A stretch of DNA of 64,000 nt from Pogostemon cablin. Taxonomy: Eukaryota > Streptophyta > Magnoliopsida > Lamiales > Lamiaceae. Numbering within the stretch: position 1 is the stretch's first letter; the number at the start of each line of letters is the position of its first letter. The DNA is taken from assembly GCA_023678885.1 (NCBI GenBank), contig CM043009.1:13695117-13759116 (forward strand). The letters are read 5' to 3'. The notes under the pieces are model-generated. The model made no database searches and had not been told where the DNA came from. It saw only the letters and a program-made list of their open reading frames with translations. Below are positions 44,991-54,779 of the stretch, piece by piece. The position numbers and the translations under genes are program-made.

Positions 44991-45335
44991 CGTTTCCTAA
45001 TTTTATTTATTAAGTTTAATTTAAAATATTACTTAAATTGGGTCAAATACAATTTGTCTCACATAAAGGGATTCGTGAGACGGTCTAATTGACCAATTAA
45101 ACTATTTTATGAATAATTAGTATTTTGAGGTGCACCTAGATTTATAAGGTAAAATAGAGGGGTAGTAGGTAGTTATTGATTTTTTTAATTATTTTATTTT
45201 ATTGAGTGGTGAGGATTAAATAGAAAATTGATCAAACGACTGTGATTATTCAGGTGCATCGGTGCCTCAGGTGCACCGGTACCACATGTGCACCGTAGTT
45301 AAACTCGGTCTCACCCAAGACCTACCTATTTGTTT

Positions 45336-45590
45336 ATGGATAGGTCTTGCATGAGACCGTCTCACGTGAGAGCATTTTTCATTTTATAAAATAGTTCACT
45401 TTCGCTATAAATCATTATTACTTTCGCTATAAAATGTTATCACTTTTTTTATACTATAATTTGTTAATGAAAGAGCATTATCACTTTTCATAAAATTTAT
45501 CATCACTTTCCTTCATAAAAGTTATCATTTTCTGACCGTCTCACGTAAGCCCTAAGACGGTCTCAAACAAGTCTTTGACTTTGTTTATTG
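45336..45590. mobile_element. MITE of the GTCTCAC/TTATCAC family
   Basis: Left AGGTCTTGCATGAGACCGTC then TCACGTGAG; right GACCGTCTCACGTAAG, AAGACGGTCTCAAAC and AAGTCTTTGAC. The inverted ends are the clearest of the family in this window. The interior has TTATCACTTTT words at 45429, 45478 and 45510. Confidence 0.7.
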
Positions 45591-46589
45591 ACATTACGTT
45601 ATTTATTAATTAAAAAATTGAAATATACTCCATAAAAAGTGGGCGTAATACTCTTTAGATTAGGGGTATAGATATATACGACTCATCCTTAACAACGCAT
45701 CTAAGCTTAATCTTCTCTAATATCTATTAGTGAAGCTATTTGTCGCCCCCGTTGATCATCGTCACACAAAGATTTCGTTCTCTTATATTTATCAAAATCT
45801 TGTGAAACCCTTTGTCTCTCTCTCTCTCTGACCGCGTGACGCCTATTCAGTATTCACTGTTCCTCCCAAAACCCTAGTTCCAACTGCCGCCACAATCCCG
45901 AGTGTTGGATATTTTGGAAGTCCAGAGAGAATAACTGATTGGATTGCTCAGGAATTCCAGGTATGCAAACGATCTATTCATACGACTTCACTTTGCGATT
46001 TGAAAGATCGATCTTTGTTATTGCTAGGTTTTTATTGTTGATGTGTTTACGCTTGTTATATGTTTTTTCTTATTGAGATAGCAAAGGCAAAGGTTCAGTT
46101 ACCTGTTTCTGTTGTGAGTTTCTTCATCACCTTTCTTTTCTCTTTTGTGCGAATTCGATCATTTGTTGTTGTTTTAATCCTTTTATTTGAATATTTTGCA
46201 ATTTGGTGGAAGACAGGTGGGAAACGCATTTGTGCTTCAGTATTATCACATCCTGCATCACTCACCGGGGCTCGTTTGTCTGTTTTATAAGGACATAAGT
46301 AAGCAAGCTTGGTCGCCCTGAGGACGATGGCTCCATGAGCATCACTACCAATATGCAAGTAATTTCTCTCTCTCTCTCCCATTATCTAACATGCCTGGAC
46401 TGGTTGATTGGCTTGATCTTGTGTTTAGTAAATGAGGCGCTACTTCTTGTTAAAATGATTGTAATCCTTGATATATTTCGTGTTACTGCACAGAAATTAA
46501 TTGGATGAGAACATATAATAGAAGAAATCAAAAAGGAGTATATTCTGAGTTGAAGCAATGGCATTGCTTGAAGTAGCTCATTTAAACTT

Positions 46590-47024
46590 TAGATATATAT
46601 TCCTCCTTCACGGATTAAGGAATATAGTATTTTAATGTTTATTGAGGTGAGAAAAATAATACTCCCTCCGTCCCTTGGTAAGAGTCCCATTTGCTTTTTG
46701 GCACGTGGATTAAGGAGTATTATTATTTAATGTGTAGTGGGTAGTTGTATTAGTGGGTGTGTGGGCCCATGTTTTAATTGTATTAGTGGGTGTGGGTGGG
46801 TCCCATATGTCTAAAAAAGGAAATGAGATCCTTTGGGTGGGACAACCAAAATGGTAAAATGAGACTCTTATCTATGGACGAAGGGAGTATTTTGATGTTC
46901 CCATTGATATATTTTGATTTGTTTAGATTGATTTGCATGGGTCCCATATACTTAAAATGTAACCATTAGGATGGGACCCCCAAATTGAAAATATCCTAAA
47001 TATTAGGATGGGACGGAGGGAGTA
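46590..47024. mobile_element. Outer Stowaway-like MITE, interrupted
   Basis: Lies in the intron between the two NTF2-coding exons. Left part (46590-46659) starts TTCCTCCTTCACGGATT, a degraded Stowaway end; right part (46890-47024) ends GGATGGGACGGAGGGAGTA. A younger Stowaway occupies the middle. Confidence 0.6.
46660..46889. mobile_element. Inner Stowaway-like MITE
   Basis: TACTCCCTCCGTCCCTTGG at the left and ATGGACGAAGGGAGTA at the right, with TA at both ends. The interior includes a tandem GTATTAGTGGGTGTG duplication. Nested in the outer MITE. Confidence 0.88.
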
Positions 47025-47789
47025 CATATTATTTCTTGGCCATTGTTACGCCTCTGTTGTGTTATGAATGGAATGCTATTGTCGTGTATTGTATGAAGTG
47101 CAGTTCTTCTTCTTTCTTTTGCTTGTTTAAGATATAAGATGGTGGCTTGCTGATATGCTTTTTAAGTCTCATTTATATGTGGGTATGATGCACTTGACAG
47201 GCCATAAATGACAAGATTGTGTCGCTCAACTATGGTGACTTCCGTGCCTAGATTAAGTCAGTGAATTCACAAGAGTCCTTTAATGGTGGGATTCATGTTC
47301 TGGTAACCGGCTATCTGACAGGGACAGAGAACTCAGTCCGCAAGTTTTCTCAATCTTTCTTCCTTGCACCACAAGACAGTGGCTACTTCGTTCTGAATGA
47401 TATGTTCCGGTACTTGGATAATGCCATGGGAAATTGGCCGCCCACTACTCTTGAGTCAAGTAAACAATATTCTTTTATCTTTGTCCTATTCTTAATTTAC
47501 TTTATATGTAGTGATAGATAACCTTATTCTGCATGAAGCTTTGGCAGTCACTGCGAACCATGTTTCTGAGGAAAGCACTCCCCCTATAGTGGAAGCTGTG
47601 GCTGGAGAAGTCTATGATCCTCCTCAGAATGGTGATGCACCGATTGTTAAAGAAGAAGAGAAGAAATCCATGTGGCTGAGGTTGTGGCTGAGGTTGTTAA
47701 TGAAGTAGACGATGTTAAACAAATGGTCAAGTCACTTTTTGTTCTATAACTAAAACAAATTTCGATTTCATTCTCAAAAAACAAATTTG

Positions 47790-49570
47790 TTTTTACCCGT
47801 AATGTCCATGCGCACATTAATGTGCACTTTTACGAGAGAAATCAAAGTACGCGATTAAATATCCATATTAATATACATTAGTGTGCATTGTTAAGAGATA
47901 AATTAAATTATGGGATTAAATTTCATATTAATGTACATTAGTGTGCATTGTTAAAAGATAAACAAAAATACGCGATATAGATTAGTGTGTATGGTTAACA
48001 AAGAAACAAAAATACATAATTAAATAGATGAAATGGTTGTTACAATTATCTTTAAATCTCTCATCATTGTCTCTTGATCATATTAATACACTGGTGTTTA
48101 AAAAAAAAGTAATCGTTGGAGGTTTATAAGAGAGAGAGTGATTGTTGCTGTTATGCACATTGGTATTAAAAAAAAAGTAATCGATGGAGGTTTGAGAGAG
48201 AGAGAGAGAGTGATTGTTGCTGTTAGAGAAATAAGCTTTTGCAATTTTTATCTTATTTAGTGTGTATTAGTATTCAACCAAAATATTAATAAACTTTTAT
48301 CTTATTTAGTGTGCATTAGTGTTCAATCAAAATATTAATAAATAAAGACACTGAATATTAATCCTTGTGAATAAGGGTAAAGCAGGAAAAATAAAAATAT
48401 ATTATGTATTCATCATTAATTATATTAGATAAATGTATTGATTAGTAATTAGATTATATATACGCATATTTATTAGTAATAATTCATATTATTAATTAGT
48501 AATTATTAATATTACAAAATGAATATTCGTGAAATTAGTCGCTAAATGATATTTTGATGAGAAATAAATAATTATAGGGTGATCGTTTTATGCGAAATCG
48601 GATTATCATCCAATTCAAATAATTCGTGAATCAGGAAAAGTGCCGCGATAAGTAAAAAGGAGCATTGCATTGAGCTATTGACAATTATGAAAACCTTTCC
48701 TTTAATCCTTTTTTTCATATTAAATTTAAATAGATTTTTTAAAAATATATATATATTATTTAATTTTTATTAATGGATTCAAATGTCGTGTTTTTATTTT
48801 ATTTTATTTTTATAAAATAAATAATTTATTTTTTCATGATCAAATAACACTTTTTATTATAATGATTTTTTCTTTTTATTCATCTCAAAAAATATTCTAA
48901 AATGATTTAATTAGACGGTTATCAATTTTCATTAATTTAATCTCTTCTTATTAAAAATGGGGATCATTACTGATAGGTACGCTTGTATATAACATAATTA
49001 CTATTAGATACAATAATTTAAACGTTTATTTCTTTTTCCAGCTTTACCCTTATTTACAACTTTGAATATTTCAACGTTTTGACTTAACATTAGTTTCACG
49101 AACACTAAGGTACACTAAATTAAATAAAAATAATAGGTGAGAGATTTAAGGATAATTATAACAACTATATTTTCAATTTAATTAATCACGTATTTTCTGT
49201 TTCTTTCTCAAAGATGCACACTAATGTACATTCGTAAGGTTTTTCAATTTAATTGCGTATTTTTTGTTTCTCTCTAAAAATGCACACTAATGTACTTAAC
49301 AATAGTTTCAATCGTATATTTTCAGTTTCTCTCTCGAAGATGCACACTGATGTACATTCGTAGGTTTTTCAGTTTAATCACGTATTTTCTTTTTCTTTCT
49401 CAAGAATGCAAACTAATGTACATAGTAGGGTTCTTCAATTTAATCGCGTATTTTCAGTTTCTTTCTCAATAAAATGTACACTAATGTACATTCGTATAAA
49501 TAACGTATTTTTATTTTTATCTTAATAATGCACACTGATGTACGGATAGGTGTAAGTATTATGGGAAAAA
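47790..49570. mobile_element. Foldback element with tandem-repeat arms
   Basis: Left arm (about 47790-48070) carries repeats of TACATTAGTGTGCATTGTTAA then AGATAAA and CGCGATTAAAT. Right arm (about 49135-49570) carries at least five units of the inverse: ATCACGTATTTT, GTTTCTTTCTCAA, ATGCACACTAATGTACATTC, at about 65-80 bp spacing. The pairing extends inward (ACAATTATCTTTAAATCTC against the inverse near 49145-49170) and outward (TTTTTACCCGTAATG against CATTATGGGAAAAA-like sequence near 49560). No transposase. The core has further direct repeats: a GTAATCG(T/A)TGGAGGTTT...GTGATTGTTGCTGTTA unit twice (48107-48225) and a TTTTATCTTATTTAGTGTG unit twice (48248-48345). Confidence 0.7.
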
Positions 49571-50541
49571 TAAAATATAATTTTGTATTTATCGATAATT
49601 TTCTGAAGCGAATGTATCGCTTAGTAATTTTTAAAAATATTTTGTACCTACTATTTATTGATCCTTAAAAATGTTATCACTTATTCATAAAATAAAATAG
49701 TTCAATTGTTAAATTATCACTTTTTACTAATCTTGTATCACTTTTATAAAAAATACTATTGTAACATTATTATGACGTGGCCACTACGAGTAAATAACCA
49801 CTCTCATTTTCTGTAGGGAGAGGGACAGTTCTATTGTAAGGTTTTTAATTAATTTTTTTATTTAAGAAAGTAATAATATCCTTAATAAAAAATGATAACT
49901 AAATAAAAGAAAAGTGAAGCAGCCTAACACAAACTTGTTTGTTAAAAGACAAAATAGGGAAAATATCAAAATTTGTCCTTTGTGTTGGCATAATCCAAAT
50001 TCAGCCCCAAGTTTGCTAAATTCACAATTTTGATCCTCTACAATTTGATTTCTATCTCTTTTGTCCAAATTTAGTCTTTTTATCTAATTCAGTCCTATAC
50101 TATTGGACCAAAATTGGACAAATTCTAACATAAATAACTAAATCTGGACAAATTCTAATATAAAGGGCTAAACTTGACAAAAAAAGCGACTAAATTTGTT
50201 AAAAGGACTAAATTTGGACAAAAATTACTAAAATATATCGAACACTAAAGAATCAAAATTATGAATTTAACAAACTTGTAGACTGATTTGGATTAAACCA
50301 AACACCTTAATCTTAATATATAATTAGGGAGTAGTTTCCTTATATAAGGTTTTAATAACACATGTGTCATTTTCTAATGAAATGTAAATTTAAAAAAACA
50401 CATGTGTTAACTTTTTATTGGTTGATAATAATTTGGCATCATTGAATACAAGAACATATTAATTAAGGCAGGTAAAAATAATCTTTTAATTTAATCTTAA
50501 TTTAAAGTTACATTAAGTTTTAAATTAGGCAAAGATTTGTG
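49571..50541. other. Intergenic, no gene recognised
   Basis: AT-rich. TTATCAC words at 49665-49745. From 50050 to 50300 a short phrase related to CTAAATTTGGACAAA is repeated several times. No coding signal. Confidence 0.45.
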
Positions 50542-51069
50542 TGATGAGAGTGAAAATAAGCGTATTTTAGTGTCCAATTTAGCACCTTTTTTATGAGAAT
50601 TATTATTATATATTAGCATAAATGTCTTATATTCAATATATGTGAGAAAAAAGGTACGTTTGAGGTGTTTCATTGTGTTTTAGGGGGAAAATGATCAAAA
50701 GTGCTGAGTTGGAGAAAATGTGCAATTTGTGCAGGAATGCTGAAAAACGCACGTCCAACTTGTGTAATTTTTTTATGTTCGTGTAGAGCTCAAACTGAAA
50801 GTGTGATACATAATTGGAAAGCCATAGAGAAGAGTATCGTTTTGGCGTAAGAAATACGTCAATCAAAGCCCAAACGAGAAAGTTATGATAAAAATAGTGA
50901 CATCGCGCAAGCTGTTCTTACACAACACTATTATGCCACCTTGTTTTGTGATTTCTTTATATGGATAGAAAGCCAAAGAAGAGAGGATTGCTTGAACACA
51001 AGAATCACTCAAAGTGAGGTAGTTTGCGAAAGTGGACATTCGGAAATGCTGCCAGTTCGTGCTTGCTGT
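50542..51069 (+). repeat. Athila/Tat-like LTR, left part, plus strand
   Basis: Begins TGATGAGAGTGAAAATAAG and runs into the copia insertion; the same LTR resumes at 59128 after the copia duplication. Assigned by position and by similarity of its second part to the minus-strand LTR at 60094-61724. Confidence 0.55.
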
Positions 51070-52273
51070 TGTTGGATTGTATACTAAAAGTCTAGCTTTA
51101 GTATGAACAATGTTACAACAATATTTAAAATGAGAATCATATGATCAAATAATTGCATCTTATAATTTATTTATATGCATGATGCAATAGTCCACTTACT
51201 TTATACTGTAGATAATATGTTGTGCGACAACACGCGAAAGATCATATTATCGGTTTCCTTATAAAGTATAAACAGATACTCACAACTGAGATAGACGGGG
51301 ACTCTCTATTGGTATGGTTGTAGTGTGGTTTGGTATTAGCTTGTCTTGGCTATAGAATCACATTAGTGCACTTGTGTGTATTGAGCAGGACCGCCTGAGA
51401 TCGTTCTTCTTATACTGACTATATAGTAGAACTTGATCTCTGTTATTATGGAAGTTCGTGCTCTTAATCCCTATACAATAACCTCGACACGTAGGGCAGT
51501 ATGTATTTCTTTGATTCATCAATGGGTGAGATTTATAAGTATTAAATCAACAAACTCGGTGAGTTGGGAAATAGTGCTGTATCTATGGTGTGCTGTTGAT
51601 TGTAGAAGGAATCCATGTCCGACATAGGTTGATGATGTCCCCTTGAGGAGCTCATAAGATTTATCATGTAAATCTTGCAAGTGGATTAATTTCCGGCATG
51701 ATAATAAGGTTGAGTGGTACTACTCTCGGTTGAGATATTAATTAATTTGAGTTGTCAGTAACTTAATTAATTAATGGGCATTGTATATCTTAAACATGGG
51801 GAGACTGTCGGGCTTATAATAAGAAGGAGCCCAGAACATAATTTTGGGATTGGACGGGTAGTGCAGTAATAATATTTTAGTGGACTATATTATTATTATA
51901 GGATTTAATTAAAAGCTTTGGGTTAAGCTTGGTTAATTAAATTCAATTGAGGCCCAGTCCAATTTCTCCTCCTGGTCCCTGCTGTAGCCCAACTATATAA
52001 GTCATCTCAGCTCCTGTTAACCCTAAGTCAGTGCCTCATTTGACAGTTAGAAAAGAACAGGAGTAGATTGAGAGAATCCTGCGGATTGTTGCCCACACAA
52101 CAGCAGGATTCAACTTGGGACATACAACAGAAGATTGAGAGGTGGTTCTCTGCAACGGTTCATCCTCTACATCAACCCAGAAGTACGGTAAACAAGTTTA
52201 TATTCGCTTCCGCTGATTGTTTGCCTGATTTTCTTAACGGATCACGTTGAACCACACGATCCAATTGCCAACA
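51070..52273 (+). repeat. 5' LTR of the copia element
   Basis: Begins TGTTGGATTGTATACTAAAA and ends CAATTGCCAACA; about 1204 bp. Contains a TATA-like CAACTATATAAG near 51990-52001. The same LTR occurs at 57926 and, inverted, at 12146-13344. Confidence 0.93.
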
Positions 52274-52275
52274 AT

Positions 52276-52286
52276 TGGTATCAGAG
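52276..52286 (+). other. Primer binding site (copia)
   Basis: TGGTATCAGAG two bases after the LTR end; matches initiator tRNA-Met. Confidence 0.85.
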
Positions 52287-52549
52287 TGTTGGTTTCTTGG
52301 TGAAACGTGATTTGTAAGGATGGGTATGTGATTACTTGATTATTTGACTATAATATGAATTAATCGCATGTTTGGTCCGAATCCGTGTGTTTGTGGTTAT
52401 GTGATTGAAGTATTAACTTTGTAATCGTTTTGTGATCTATTGTTGCTATGTGTTGTTGTGTATTTTTTTGATTGAATACATGGTACACATTCTGTTGGTC
52501 ACACAAACACAAGAAAAAAGTCAGTCGGTCATCATCACATCACACACAC

Positions 52550-53420
52550 ACCCCCTACTCAATGTATGTTCGTCCGGCGGCGCGTGGACGTTGGAGGTGG
52601 CGGCAGGGTCTGAAAGGCGCGGACCATGACGGCTGGTGGCTGCAGCGAACCAGTTTTGTCGCGGTGGCGCTGGATAGACGAGCGGCTTCGATTGGGGTTT
52701 CGACTGGTTCGATTGTCGATGGCGAATGATGAATTAAGGGCGAGGCATCTGGGCAACGAGTCGGCGTGACCTGGAGTCTCACTGACGGTCGGCGTCTGGA
52801 CGGTGCTGGAAGCGGCGCGACTGGACGTGCCAGAACAGAAGGTCCCGGGTGAGTTCACGCTGATCTCGGTCGGATAGGAGATGATCGGTGACACTCGAGA
52901 CTGGTGGACGGCGCTGATGATCCCAATCGACGAAGAGCTCTGGCTGGGCGATTAGAGGCAGATCCAGGCGGATCGGGGCAAGTCGACATAGGATCTGGCG
53001 GCGCTGGTGGTGGCGCGCGGCTGACCGGCGATGGCTGTGGAGCGGCTGCCTATGGGGGCGGCATCTTGTTGCGCCGCTGTCGTTGAAATCTGGCAACGAC
53101 GTAGATGGATGGTCTCGGTAGTACGCGGTGGTGTGCGGCGAAGCGCCACGGCGCTGGACAGCTACGAGTCTCACCGGTGACACTTCGGACTGCGTGCGCA
53201 TCTGAGTGCGTGGTCGCGGCGGCAGCGACGACTGGCTGCTGGGCGACACGCGCAGTGCAGACTACAATGGAGATCTCCGGCCATTGGTTCATCGGAGAAG
53301 GACTGATGGCGACGTTCCGATGGACTGAGGGTGGTACCGACGGCGGATGTGCTGTGTGACAGACTGCCGGGAACATTTCATCTGGATGCTGCGACTGGCA
53401 GTGGTTCTAGGGCTCAGTTT
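52550..53420. other. GC-rich leader island of the copia family
   Basis: About 870 bp with strikingly higher GC than the rest of the element, full of GGCGGC and CGATGG words, placed between the primer site and gag. A similar island lies at the equivalent place in the inverted copy (about 11100-11900). Several frames of 60-156 codons are open on both strands simply because stops are rare in GC-rich DNA; none has a recognisable domain, and frames are not obviously conserved between the two copies. Origin unknown, possibly captured host sequence. Confidence 0.6.
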
Positions 53421-54779
53421 TATTTTCTTTTTAAATCTAATGGGCCATATACAGTAATTAATAAAGGCTGCTCAATTAATTTTAGTTTGGTTTTGGGCTG
53501 CTGGGCCCAATTTTAATTAAAATGGTAATGGGCTGCTGGGCAATATTAATTGCTGGATTTAATTAATTGTGGGTTTGATGTTGGGCCAGGTTAAATATTG
53601 AGCTAGACCTTAATGCATAAATTGGCAGGGTAAATGGGCTTAATTATTTAATTAATGGGCTGCTCATTTTATGCTAATGATGTTTGGGTCAGCTGGGCCT
53701 ATTTAATTGATCCAACATATTATTCAATTAATTAATGTTATACAACTGATTAATTGATTTAATTGTCAATTATTGTTGTATATGTATAAGACATGTTCTA
53801 TGTAATTTATTTATTTAAATTGCTGTTAATAGAAGCATGTCTAAGTTGTATATTTTATTCTGGAATATTATATGCATGTTAAAAACCCTCAGTGTTTAAA
53901 TAACTAAGTGGGAGAGAGGATTGGTAATAAATTTCCGCGGCCTCCATTATTGATTTGTTAAGCAATGTGAATAGACTTGCGCGTCGGCATTAGAGCCTTC
54001 CTCCCCATCGGATGAGTTTTATTCATGGATTGCTGGAACAGACTTCATTAAATAATTACGTTTGTAATGTGATGCATATGAACTTGCGCGTTGGCATAGA
54101 CCTTCCTCCCTATCGGATGAGTTTATATGCGGTTCACTGGTACAAACTTGTAATTGATGACTATAGGAAGTTATCCGAGCGCATGTGTACTTCTCTATCT
54201 GTAAGGCACATAAGCTTGGGCCGCGGACTTGGGGTCAAATAATGGTGTACACTTAGATGTAAATAATAAGTATCCTCCCCATCAGAGTCACTGTTTTTAT
54301 TTGCATGGCTAAAGAGGAACCGACTATTAATTATTTTGTCATAAAGTTAGGTTGACAAATGAAATTAATGGGTAAAACCTTCTCTTGTAAATGTTCGGGT
54401 TTGTAAACGTCCACACTATCGTGGCTTGCAGACTCACGGTGCTTGAGATGTCGGTGAATTTTATTTTATATTGTTCTGAGGGAATCAATATAAAAGAATA
54501 AAATTCGAAGATTTGATCGGAATATTTATTTGTGATTCTCTGAATTTCGAATGGTTTCATCTCACTAATTGTTTACTAAAAGAAATTATATTTACTTGTC
54601 CAAATTAGTTGATTAGAAAAGAATCTTGTTTTTGAAAATTACTGCTTAAGAAAATACATGTGTATTCTCACAAAGGATGTCTCATGATGCCTATTAAAGT
54701 TTCTAGTGAAGAGATGAGAGGTTCATAGAAATATGATGGTCTCATGTAACTCTTCGGATACTTGAGTAAATTAAAAGGC

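Larger units (their letters stand above)
43484..45098. mobile_element. TIR element split by a second element
   Basis: The outer left end reads CTTCTCACGAATCCCCTTATG then TGAGACGG and CCCAATTAA. The outer right end reads TTAAATTGGGTC then TTGTCTCACATAAAGGGATTC and GTGAGACGGTC. These are an inverted pair of about 50 bp, now 1.5 kb apart because the element at 43563-44990 lies inside. Confidence 0.65.
45870..47742 (+). pseudogene. G3BP-like NTF2-domain protein pseudogene
   Basis: Exons can be read with splice sites. A leader exon ends TTCCAG|GTATGC (45960). One exon (46217-46358) gives VGNAFVLQYYHILHHSPGL then FYKDISK; a 4-bp duplication (AAGC) shifts the frame before LGRPEDDGSMSITTNMQ. The next exon (47201-47460) gives AINDKIVSLNYGDFRA, stop, then NSQESFNGGIHVLVTGYLTG and FFLAPQDSGYFVLNDMFRYL. 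A further exon (about 47513-47740) gives HEALAVTANHVSEESTPP and VYDPPQNGDAP. This is the NTF2 domain and acidic linker of plant G3BP-like RNA-binding proteins, which assemble stress granules. The RRM and RGG parts are missing. One nonsense change (GAG to TAG), the frameshift and the 3' truncation make it a pseudogene; otherwise similarity is high, so inactivation was fairly recent. Confidence 0.88.

Noticed and set aside
51433..51627. 64-codon frame found three times (also 58289-58483 and 12787-12981)
   Set aside because: It lies inside the copia LTR, so its conservation follows from LTR identity; no start context or known motif.
52779..53249. 156-codon frame on the minus strand, and overlapping frames
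   Set aside because: Chance open frames in the GC-rich copia leader; several frames on both strands are open at once and none has a domain.
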